Of a stretch of 64,000 nucleotides of DNA, positions 56,701 to 64,000 are shown piece after piece. Location of the stretch: contig CM043953.1 of the NCBI GenBank assembly GCA_014529385.2, forward strand, positions 107,266,549 to 107,330,548. Direction: 5' to 3'. A program made the translations under genes and the position numbers. The notes under the pieces are model-generated. The model did no database searches and was not told the origin of the DNA. It saw only the letters and a list, made by a program, of their open reading frames with translations. The DNA comes from Adiantum capillus-veneris (taxonomy: Eukaryota > Streptophyta > Polypodiopsida > Polypodiales > Pteridaceae). How positions within the stretch are numbered: the first letter of the stretch is position 1; every line of letters starts with the position of its first letter.

Positions 56701-58371
56701 GATGCGAATATCTGTGAACACATGGCACAGAACCAAGCTTTCTCAAACTTAGAGACAATGCTTCAACACTATGGAAAGAGGCTCTCGGATTATTCTGGAA
56801 TGCCCCAGGTGGATCACACCTTGCAAATTATGAGTGAGCATGGAGTGCTTGCTGAAGAGTTCATGTATAACAGAGAGGAACAAAGAGTATTGTCTGCTCG
56901 AATGGAATCATCTTTCAATGTTGGGCAAAGGGAAGCTTACAATCGGGTTTTACAAGCAGCTTGCATGAGCAGAGGGACTGTTTTTTTCTTGGATGGGCCA
57001 GGTGGAACGGGAAAGACTTATCTCTACAATGCTTTGCTCTCTCGGATACGCGGAGAGTCCAAAGTTGCTTTGGCATGTGCATCATCCGGGATTGCAGCAC
57101 AGCTTCTCAACAACGGAAGGACTGCACACTCTAGCTTCAAGATCCCTTTTGATATAACTTCTGAGTCCACATGTAACATCAAAGTAAACAGCCAGCTTGT
57201 TGAGCTGTTGCGAATGAGTTCACTGATCATATGGGATGAAGCCCCCATGGCTCATAGACACGCTTTTGAGGCTCTTGATAAGACACTAAAAGATGTCATG
57301 AAAAATGACATGTTGTTTGGTGGAAAGGTTCTCCTCCTTGGTGGTGATTTTAGACAGATATTACCTGTTGTGCGCAAAGGGGGAAGAGAAGACATTGTTA
57401 ATGCATCTTTGTGCCACTCATGCATTTGGCAACGTACAGAAATCATGCATCTAACACAGAATATGCGAGTGGTCAATTGTTTAAGTAATGTTATTGAAAG
57501 AGAGTTTGTGCAATGGACACTTGATATTGGTAATGGCGATGTTTGTGATGGGGACATACTTGATAATGTGGCCCTACCGGCTTGCATGATGCTACCACAA
57601 AATAATTTGCAAGCATTGGTTGCTTGCATATATAGAGACCTTGAAACACAGACTTGCCATGCATCTTTTTTCAAGGATAGAGCAATTTTGGCTCCACGGA
57701 ACAAGGAGGTGGATACTATAAACAATTTGGGCTTGCAGCAATTTCCTGGTACTTATAAGGAATATGTCAGTGCGGACTTAGTGTGTGAATCAAATTGTGA
57801 TAGCATTTTATTCACAAGTGAGTTTGTAAATAGTTTAGATCTTGGGGGAAGCTTTCCACCGCATGTTTTACAATTGAAACAGAATGCTCCAGTTATGTTG
57901 CTTTGCAATTTGGATCCAAGAAGTGGTCTTTGTAATGGGACATGCTTGATTTGTAAGCAATTCCACAGCAAAGTGATTGAAGCAGAAATCATTACAGGGT
58001 CACATGCAGGAAATGCAGTGTTCATTCCAAGGATTGATTTTCTCATGGGATCTAGAGAAGGTCTCCCTTTTGATCTGAGACGCCGCCAATTTCCTCTACG
58101 TTGTGCTTTTGGGATGACAATCAACAAGGCGCAAGGCCAAACATTGGGAGTTCTTGGATTGTATCTCCCAACACCTGTTTTCATCCATGGTCAACTATAT
58201 GTGGCAATGTCTCGCGTGAGATCCTCTTCTGCCATCAAGGTTGTGGTTGGTGATAGTCACTTAACAAGCATTAGTAGACATGGAGATCAAAGAACATACA
58301 CTTCTAACATTGTCTACAAAGAGGTGTTGCAATTGACCTGCCCCCTGCCACCCCCTTGCCATGGGGTTTAA
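53724..58371 (+). pseudogene. Helitron Rep-helicase transposase, nearly intact
   Basis: One frame (53724-56027) then a +1 shift to 56083-58371. Order: N-terminal zinc-binding part (ACSFCGALAWKTEA, then KSCCNSGNVSLPPL); Helitron-like N domain (IRAYNSVLAFASLGAHID, RFAQLYFFDTENE); HUH Rep with FQKRGLPHAHILL (about 55541-55580) and the paired tyrosines in YLYKYVYKG (about 55968-55995); PIF1-like SF1 helicase with Walker A GPGGTGKT (Lys near 57013), IIWDEAP, LLLGGDFRQILPVV and LYVAMSRVRS. It would nick, unwind and roll-circle copy the element. Lesions seen: TAA at 54306, TGA at 54630 and a frameshift near 56022. All domains and catalytic residues are present, so decay is recent or partly sequencing error. 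Confidence 0.92.
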
Positions 58372-58595
58372 CGTGGCTGGATATGTTTCATCCAATAAAA
58401 AAGCACGGTGACTCTCGCAACTATTTCTTTGTCATTTACAAGCTTAGTATCTTCTTATGAAACATGGTGTAGCCTCAAGCAAGGTATATTCGCTGGAACA
58501 ATTGACTAAGATTTATTAGTGTTGAGAGATTTATGCTTCATGTGCTTTTTCATGAATTTCTAATCCTTTATGTATATGTATATGTATGAATGAAG
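58372..58595. other. Gap between Helitron gene and spliced gene
   Basis: 224 bp, AT-rich, possibly 3' UTR of the Helitron gene and promoter of the next gene. No clear signal was found. Confidence 0.4.
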
Positions 58596-59195
58596 ATGGA
58601 TCCTAACGCCTCTGTGACTTACACACTAGGGAGACGACCTCGACACATCCGAGGTAAAATATTGTATATGTGTGTTTGTGACATTTCGATACTTTAAAGA
58701 ATTTAAATCTCACAGTCAACGATTATGTATTAGATCCACCATTATGGAGGGGTCCAATCACAGCCATGCAGGTGATTCATCTACTCGAGGACTTGGATGT
58801 AGCAAGGTAACAATGTTGATGTTGATATAGTAAAGTAATAGCTTTTGTGTATCAAAATAAATGTCTATACTAATAGCTTTTTGTTTGGCTATAGATCACA
58901 GTATTACCCAGAATTTTTGATGGTGGGTATATATCATGCTTCATATGATCCGAGCTTACTGTGCTACATTCAAGTTGCTATTCAGAGAGGATTCAGAGCA
59001 CGTGTCACCATTGCAGAGTTAGGCAGAACCCGTCCAATTAATGCTATGTTTGCTCAGAATCTTAGTCTCGGTGCTTGGTTCCTACGTGTTTTTGTGTTAG
59101 GATCTCTTCCTCCAGTGATTGGTAGATGTGTTTTACATCGTGGGCCATGGGTGGTTCGATACCGCAGCAGGGCATGTTGTAGACCACGCTTTTGA
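58596..59195 (+). CDS. Probable three-exon gene, 149-aa protein of unknown function
   Basis: Proposed exons 58596-58653, 58716-58806 and 58895-59195. Intron 1 has GAG|GTAAAA and TCTCACAG; intron 2 has AAG|GTAACA, a branch-site-like ACTAAT and TTTGGCTATAG. The joined frame is open, phases fit, and 450 nt give 149 codons plus TGA. Exon 1 encodes MDPNASVTYTLGRRPRHIR, exon 2 a DPPLWRGPITAMQVIHLLED stretch, and exon 3 FRARVTIAELGRTRPINAMF, then WFLRVFVLGSLPPVIGR and a basic end. No family is recognised. It lies 225 bp after the Helitron helicase on the same strand, so it could be a Helitron accessory or a captured gene. The single-exon reading 58845-59195 is the alternative. Confidence 0.55.
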
Positions 59196-59359
59196 GCGTA
59201 TAAATCTTAAGTCTCTACGCATGTTTTTTTTCTTGACATGGGAAATATCACTTACTATATATATGTTAGTGCAAATTTAGTTTGAAAATATGTTGTGATG
59301 ACTTTTGTTTAGGTTGCTGCATAAAGGTTTTCATGTTTTCCATCTTATAAATTTCAAAC
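59196..59359. other. Short spacer after the spliced gene
   Basis: AT-rich, with nothing assigned. Confidence 0.4.
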
Positions 59360-59502
59360 ACACACAGTACCACTCTCTCTCTCTCTCATCAAGCATGAGA
59401 GAGAGAGAGAGAGGAAAGGAGAGAGAGAGCTCTGTCTCTCTCTCTAGCTAGACAACAGAGAGAGAGAGAGAGAGAGAGTGTGTGTGAGAGAGGGAGAGAG
59501 AG

Positions 59503-59566
<64 letters not shown>

Positions 59567-59710
59567 ATCCACCCAGTATGTAGACAAAGGAACATGCTAA
59601 AAAAAAACCAAGGTTTAGTGTAATCCCACCTACAAAATTTGAGATTTACCTCTACATTTTCAATGTGAAAGAGTGCCCTATAGCCCTGATGACTCCGAGA
59701 GAGAGAGAGA
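59360..59710. repeat. GA/CT microsatellite cluster with hairpin
   Basis: (CT)n at 59373-59387 faces (GA)n at 59396-59413 across ATCAAGCAT, forming a perfect GA/CT hairpin. Further GA-rich tracts run to 59566 and at 59697-59720. One of these hairpins could be the 3' hairpin of the Helitron, with CTAG near 59444-59451, but many equivalent sites exist. Confidence 0.85.
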
Positions 59711-59785
59711 GGGAGAGAGAGGGGCACCAGAAGAGGGCGGCTATACTAGATAGTCGGACAACACTACAGCTTAAGGATAAGAGGG

Positions 59786-59896
59786 GCCATGCCGCCGCCG
59801 AAGCTCTGCACTGTTTTTGATAGATGGGGAGAGACGGAATCTCTCCAAATGCAATCACGTACACTTTGTCCTTGAGGAGCTTCTTATCGGGGATGT
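59786..59896 (+). pseudogene. PPR fragment interrupted by the gypsy LTR
   Basis: The plus strand reads GHAAAEALHCF, two stops, MGRDGISPNAITYT and then, in a second frame, VLEELLIGDV. A P-repeat end is thus joined by deletion to the S/P border. The LTR of the right-hand gypsy element begins directly after it at 59897. Confidence 0.7.
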
Positions 59897-61492
59897 TGTA
59901 ACATTTAATGGCCTAGAATCTTATGTGTAGCGGAAATTAGCATGAACATAGTGGGCATTTCATTAGAATAGATTCCTAATGAGAATTTCAAGAGTGCTTG
60001 GGTGGAGAGAGCAACAAAAAGCATAACACCTAGTTAGATAGCATCGACAATACTTTCAAAAGAGAGAGCAATTAAGCTATTGACAACAGTTGAGGACCGG
60101 ATTTGCATGGAGCCGGTCCCCCCTCCAAAAGGCTTTGTATTATGATTTCTCCCATCAAGAGAGACATTGTACAATACAATTCTTTGTGTTCCTTCAAGAC
60201 TAGCTAGTGCAATGAAGATGGAAGCTTCATACACCAAGCAAAACACTTAATCAAACACAACTTGAATTATCCCCGTTCTCAGACCCAAGACCTCACACAC
60301 CTTCGAAGATGGTGAGAGCTAGCAGGGTATGAGAGTAGATTGAGAGGAAAAAGAAGTATCTTACGAGAAAGATGTACATCTCCTCACATAATCACTCATA
60401 TTAGCATAGCTTAGCTTAGTAATTAGCTTGGTAGAGAAGATGAGCATGCATTGAAGCTTGGCTCTTGGTTGGATTTGCATCCACATGCCAAGAGAGTGTT
60501 GATGTAGGCTTCTATCTCACAAGCTTGGAGTAGGTGATGAGCTCTCCATTAAAGCTTGGGAGGAGATAGAGTATTTTCCCTTCACACATGGTCAAGTGTG
60601 AGTGTGTGTGTGTGTCAATGCCAAGCAAAAATCAGCCCCCTCTCTCTCTTGGGCGAGCCCTAGCTGCTAAATAGGTCTGGCTTTTGCCTCATTGGACCTC
60701 CCCAGGTCAAGCCAATAGGAATTAAGTAGCATAAGTGATAGCCTTTAGAAATGTGTCCCCCTTTCCCCTTTTGTGAGAGCTTTAGGTAATTAAATAATTA
60801 AACTAAACTCTCATTGGACCCCTTTGCCTCCTGGCCAATAGGAATCAGGCAAGCCATGGGGCTCCTGAATGCTCATTGGACCCCTTGGGAGACTGCCCAA
60901 TAGTCTTCTAGGAGACTTAATTCTTATTGGTTTCTTTTATTAAATGTTTTTAAATTAATTAAACTAGATTTACTCTAGCTTAATTCTCATTGGTCCACTT
61001 CAAGGGTCTTCCAATAGGAATTGGGCACACCTTGTGGGCATCTGGCCTAGGGAGCTGACATGTGTCCCTCATTCCCTTTGTGTAAAGGGAGCCTGTGTGT
61101 GTGTGTGTGTGTGGCTTTCTCTCTCATCCCCTAGCTTTGGGGCTCGCCCCCTCCCATGTAGGGATGTGCAAAGACTTTTAGGGCACACACAAAGCATCCA
61201 ATTTTCCCTAGGGTTGACCTTTGGACTCAACCTTTGAATTTTGGAACCTTAGCATTTTGGAAGTCTTAATGGGCTGAACCTTAGGGTCTTTTTGGCCCAT
61301 TGTTTCACATGGCTCTTTTGCAGATGGCCCCCCCTTTGGATCCCTATTTTCCCTCCTTTGGATCCCTACTGTGGCCGGTCTGCTAGCTTAACCAATATTC
61401 TAGCTTTTTCTCCCTTGGCACTTCCCCACATTAAATGATCAGTTTAATATGAGAAAATCATTTAGGAGAATTAGATATTGATTATTATGACA
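59897..61492 (-). repeat. 3' LTR of the young gypsy element, 1596 bp
   Basis: On the plus strand it begins TGTAACATTTAATGG and ends TTATTATGACA. Its inner edge adjoins the purine tract and its outer edge the PPR fragment. 60040-60250 aligns in reverse with 3616-3831 of the old copy. U3 contains an array of inverted CCAAT boxes (60691-61015). Confidence 0.85.
60691..61015. promoter_or_regulatory. Array of ATTGG/CCAAT pairs in the gypsy LTR
   Basis: ATTGG at 60691, 60813, 60875, 60926 and 60989; CCAAT at 60712, 60835, 60897 and 61011. Four close pairs (about 22 bp apart) sit in repeated contexts, CTCATTGGACC...CCAATAGGAAT. CCAAT is the core site of NF-Y. The array lies upstream of the likely start of transcription. 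Confidence 0.6.
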
Positions 61493-61849
61493 TTACCTCT
61501 CTCTTGAAATCATAGTCGTCCTCGACTATGGTGTAGAGAAGATAAAGCATATGCATGAGTCCTTTTCTTAGCGGGTAGAGGATCCCTATGTTACCCTACG
61601 ACATCATTCCATAATGGATGACTAGTCCATTTGGCGCTTGAGAGCCTGAGGCTGCCGCAAGCATGTCTGCACATTAGTCCTATCAGTTTTTCATAGTAGA
61701 GTGACAAGCTCTACTTGGTGTTTGGGAGACGTCGTCTCCGCAAACTTGATCTAAGCATGCATACTACTTCATTTTTGTGCACAAATAAAGAAAAAGAGAG
61801 TCTTATAAGACAAAAAATTTTGTTCATTTTTAACATTTTGTACATTTGC

Positions 61850-63667
61850 TTACTCTTGGGAAGCATTGTAAGCATTGACAAGGTTTAGGTTATCCTTTAA
61901 TTGTATGCCTTGCATCCATCTAGCATCTTCAAAAGGATAATTCTTAAACTTAATAAGATATCGTCGGATAGTCTTACCGCCTCTTAATACCTTGTCTTCA
62001 TGTCGGAGAATGGACTCGGGCTGCAGCACCTCCTCGTGGTCCTCGATCTCCGGTGGGTCTTCAATAGGGTGTTCTTGAGGTGGCTCTTCTTTGTAAGACT
62101 TTAAGAGGCTCACATGAAAAGCATTGTGTATGAGCCAATGATTGGGCAACTTAAGTTGATAGGCCATCTCATTGATTGGCCTAAGAATCTGGAAGGGACC
62201 ATAGTACCTTTTTGCTAGTTTAGCATAGTACTTTTGGTGGCCCGTAGGATTCTTGCCCGACGTGTGCCTTAATCGAGCCTTGGGAAACTTTAACAAGACC
62301 CAATCGTTTTCTTTAAAGGCTTGGGCTCTTCTGTGCTTGTCAGCAGCAGCCTTTTGCCTTTGCTGTGAGATAGAGATAGCATCCTTAATCTTTTGGAAAG
62401 ATTCTTGTAGGTCTCGGCTATACTCATCTGCAGCGAAGATCTTCCCATGTACCTTAAGTAGCAAGGGACTTTTTGATCTTCCCTCAATTACCTCGAAAGG
62501 TGCTTTTCCTGTGGAAGTATGTACAGTGTTATTGTAAGCATACTCTACTAAAGGTAAGTACTTCTCCCATTGGGATCTTTGATCTACTTCCGTTACATAG
62601 GCTTTTAGTAGATCGAGAATGGTTAGGTTAGCTATTTCACTTTGGCCATCAGTTTGTGGATGATAGGCCGAAGAGAAGTTTAGCCTTGTTCCTAAATTCT
62701 CAAAGAGACCCTTCCAGAAATTACTGGTCATTCTAGGATCTCTATCCGACACTATGGACATTGGCAAGCCATGGTACTTGAAAATTTGTGAAATGAAGAG
62801 GGTTGCCATTTGATGGGCTTTGATAGTCTTTTTGACAGGTATAAAATGAGCTTGTTTACTGAACCTGTCTACTATCGTCCATATTCCCGTATTCCCATGG
62901 ATAGACTTAGGCAATCCAAAGATAAAATCCATGGATATGCTCTCCCAAGGTGAATTAGGGATTGGCAAGGGTTGAAGCAATCCAAGTTGCTTCCCTCTAT
63001 CAAATTTTGTCTTTTGACATACCACACATTTGGAAACATACTCGTGTATGTTCACTTTCATGGTAGGCCAATAGAAATATGTTTCAATTCCCTTTAGGGT
63101 AGACTGAATCCCTCTATGCCCCGCATATGGGGGAGCATGAGATTCATACATTACTTTCTCACGTAGTGAGTTAGTAACGCATAGTCTATTGCCATAGAGA
63201 AGATAACCATCTTGTAAAGTAAATGGTTCTTCTTTCTTCCCTAATGCAAGGGCTGAAATCACATCTCTAAAATCGGGATCAATAGCATACTCATCTATCA
63301 TTGAAGATAGATCATTGTGAGTTGCTATGGAAACCGCATTCACTCTCGGTCGTCTTGAGAGTGCATCGGCTACTTGATTATGCTTGCCAGCAATGTGAGC
63401 AATATGAAAATGAAATTGCGAAAGGAAATTTGCCCACCTCATTTGTTTGTCGGAAAGCTTGGTCTGCGTCATGAAGTACTTAAGACTTTGGTGATCCGTT
63501 CGCAGAATGAAAGGAGTCCCCAATAAATAGTGCTTCCATGAGTCTAAGGCATGTAGAACTGCAAGGAGTTCTTTTTCGTATATGCCTAGAGCTTGCTCAA
63601 TAGGGTCGAGCCTTCGACTCTCATAGCCTATGGCGTGCCCTTCTTGGAGTAAACAGCCCCAAGGCAA
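61850..63667 (-). CDS. gypsy pol: RNase H, integrase and chromodomain, 605 aa open
   Basis: RNase H residues near E32, D58 and D101 (YEKELLAVLHAL, RTDHQSL, NQVADALSRR). The zinc domain has H177, H184, C214 and C217. The integrase core has D247 (SMDFIFGLP), D308 (SDRDPRM) and E344 (QSEIANL) with the classic 35-residue D-E spacing. Residues 455-530 are the integrase C-terminus and 557-600 a chromodomain-like tail with RYLIKFKNYPFEDARW. The element's cDNA would be integrated by this enzyme. The first Met is not the true start: pol continues upstream in another frame after a one-base shift near 63650. Stop at 61850. Confidence 0.92.
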   Translation of the reverse strand: MPWGCLLQEGHAIGYESRRLDPIEQALGIYEKELLAVLHALDSWKHYLLGTPFILRTDHQSLKYFMTQTKLSDKQMRWANFLSQFHFHIAHIAGKHNQVADALSRRPRVNAVSIATHNDLSSMIDEYAIDPDFRDVISALALGKKEEPFTLQDGYLLYGNRLCVTNSLREKVMYESHAPPYAGHRGIQSTLKGIETYFYWPTMKVNIHEYVSKCVVCQKTKFDRGKQLGLLQPLPIPNSPWESISMDFIFGLPKSIHGNTGIWTIVDRFSKQAHFIPVKKTIKAHQMATLFISQIFKYHGLPMSIVSDRDPRMTSNFWKGLFENLGTRLNFSSAYHPQTDGQSEIANLTILDLLKAYVTEVDQRSQWEKYLPLVEYAYNNTVHTSTGKAPFEVIEGRSKSPLLLKVHGKIFAADEYSRDLQESFQKIKDAISISQQRQKAAADKHRRAQAFKENDWVLLKFPKARLRHTSGKNPTGHQKYYAKLAKRYYGPFQILRPINEMAYQLKLPNHWLIHNAFHVSLLKSYKEEPPQEHPIEDPPEIEDHEEVLQPESILRHEDKVLRGGKTIRRYLIKFKNYPFEDARWMQGIQLKDNLNLVNAYNASQE

Positions 63668-64000
63668 TCACCACAAGCATCACATTGGACCTCAAATGGT
63701 TTTGAGAGATCCGGTAGTGTAAGCACAGGTTGAGAGATAAGCTTTTCTTTAAGCTTTTCGAAAGCATTGTTCTCCTTAGCAGACCACGTATACCTAACAT
63801 TTTTCTTTGTTAGGTCATGTAATGGTCCCGCAATTCGTGAGAACTTTTCTATGAAGCGTCTATAGTATGCACACATACCTATAAAGCTTCTTAGTTCATG
63901 AAGATTCCTTGGTTTAGGCCATCCTTTTATTACCTCTAACTTGGATGGATCCATTTGGATTCCATCTTGAGAGATAATGTGACCTAAATATTGAATCTCT
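63628..64000 (-). CDS. gypsy RT, connection region, runs off the window
   Basis: The reading MDPSKLEVIKGWPKP, ELRSFIGMCAYYRRFI and LTLPDLSKPFEVQCDACG is the RT thumb/connection of gypsy elements. It is open to the window end, where EIQYLGHIISQDGI continues upstream. It overlaps the downstream pol ORF in a different frame (ending SKKGTP instead of LLQEG), showing a one-base indel. Confidence 0.88.
   Translation of the reverse strand, partial: EIQYLGHIISQDGIQMDPSKLEVIKGWPKPRNLHELRSFIGMCAYYRRFIEKFSRIAGPLHDLTKKNVRYTWSAKENNAFEKLKEKLISQPVLTLPDLSKPFEVQCDACGDCLGAVYSKKGTP

Larger units (their letters stand above)
59897..64000 (-). mobile_element. Young Ty3/gypsy retrotransposon, 3' part, minus strand, cut by window end
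   Basis: From right to left: RT, RNase H, integrase, chromodomain-like C-terminus, purine tract (CCTCTCTCTT at 61496-61505 on the plus strand) and a complete 3' LTR. It is the same family as 2931-9879 but much better preserved. Gag, protease and 5' LTR lie beyond base 64000. It inserted into a PPR fragment. Confidence 0.93.

Noticed and set aside
57252-58184. Minus-strand ORFs of 157 and 143 codons.
   Set aside because: They are antisense shadows of the Helitron helicase.
58864-58876. TCTATACTAATAG inside intron 2 matches the Helitron-like 5' end at 47837.
   Set aside because: The GGGGAGGG continuation is absent and the site serves better as an intron branch point (ACTAAT).
58845-59195. Single-exon 116-codon reading for the gene after the Helitron.
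   Set aside because: Its first 17 codons would be intron sequence. The spliced model uses good splice sites and extends the frame upstream in phase.

Overview
The window is plant nuclear DNA, very rich in repeats and poor in genes. A fern or similar land plant fits best. The reasons are plant-type LTR retrotransposons (Ty3/gypsy and Ty1/copia), a Helitron with fused Rep and helicase domains, a PLS-type pentatricopeptide (PPR) cluster, plant-type TATA boxes, long GA/CT microsatellites, and a Penelope-like reverse transcriptase, which is uncommon in plants. The fern assignment is inference from PPR style and repeat content. No tRNA, rRNA or CRISPR feature was seen.

Layout. 1-2930: 5' part of a minus-strand LTR element primed by tRNA-Asp, whose leader carries six identical 24-bp palindromes. 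It sits inside the LTR of an old plus-strand Ty3/gypsy copy (2931-9879). 10450-14255: two decayed PPR gene blocks on the minus strand. 14721-19215: a decayed minus-strand copia element. 19224-32077: a complex of Penelope-like sequence, with modular direct repeats and an RT split by a complete 2.3-kb gag-only copia element (22185-24527, 5-bp target duplication). 32378-33800: 3' end of another copia element. 34790-36048: gypsy RT joined to a CACTA DUF4216 fragment. 36218-39802: a second copy of the 14.7-19.2 kb copia family, in the opposite orientation. 39803-47400: a gypsy integrase split by about 6.8 kb of AT-rich fold-back repeats, which themselves hold a uS11 (RPS14) retropseudogene and a LINE fragment with a 13-bp target duplication.

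47.8-59.9 kb is the Helitron-rich part. It has Helitron-like 5' termini, fragments of host genes (SGNH acetylesterase, SRPBCC/Bet v1-like protein, the same PPR module several times), dense GA/CT tracts, a GC-rich 233-bp minisatellite, an intact 208-codon ORF of unknown function, a nearly intact Helitron Rep-helicase gene (two stops and one frameshift), and a probable three-exon 149-aa gene just downstream. 59897-64000 is the 3' part of a young minus-strand gypsy element of the same family as the copy at 2931-9879. Its RNase H, integrase and chromodomain are intact.

The history is serial nesting: PPR duplicates and early retroelements, then Penelope-like, copia, LINE and Helitron insertions. 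The features most likely still to be expressed are the gypsy pol at 61850-63667, the ORF at 51785-52411, the spliced gene at 58596-59195 and perhaps the Helitron.
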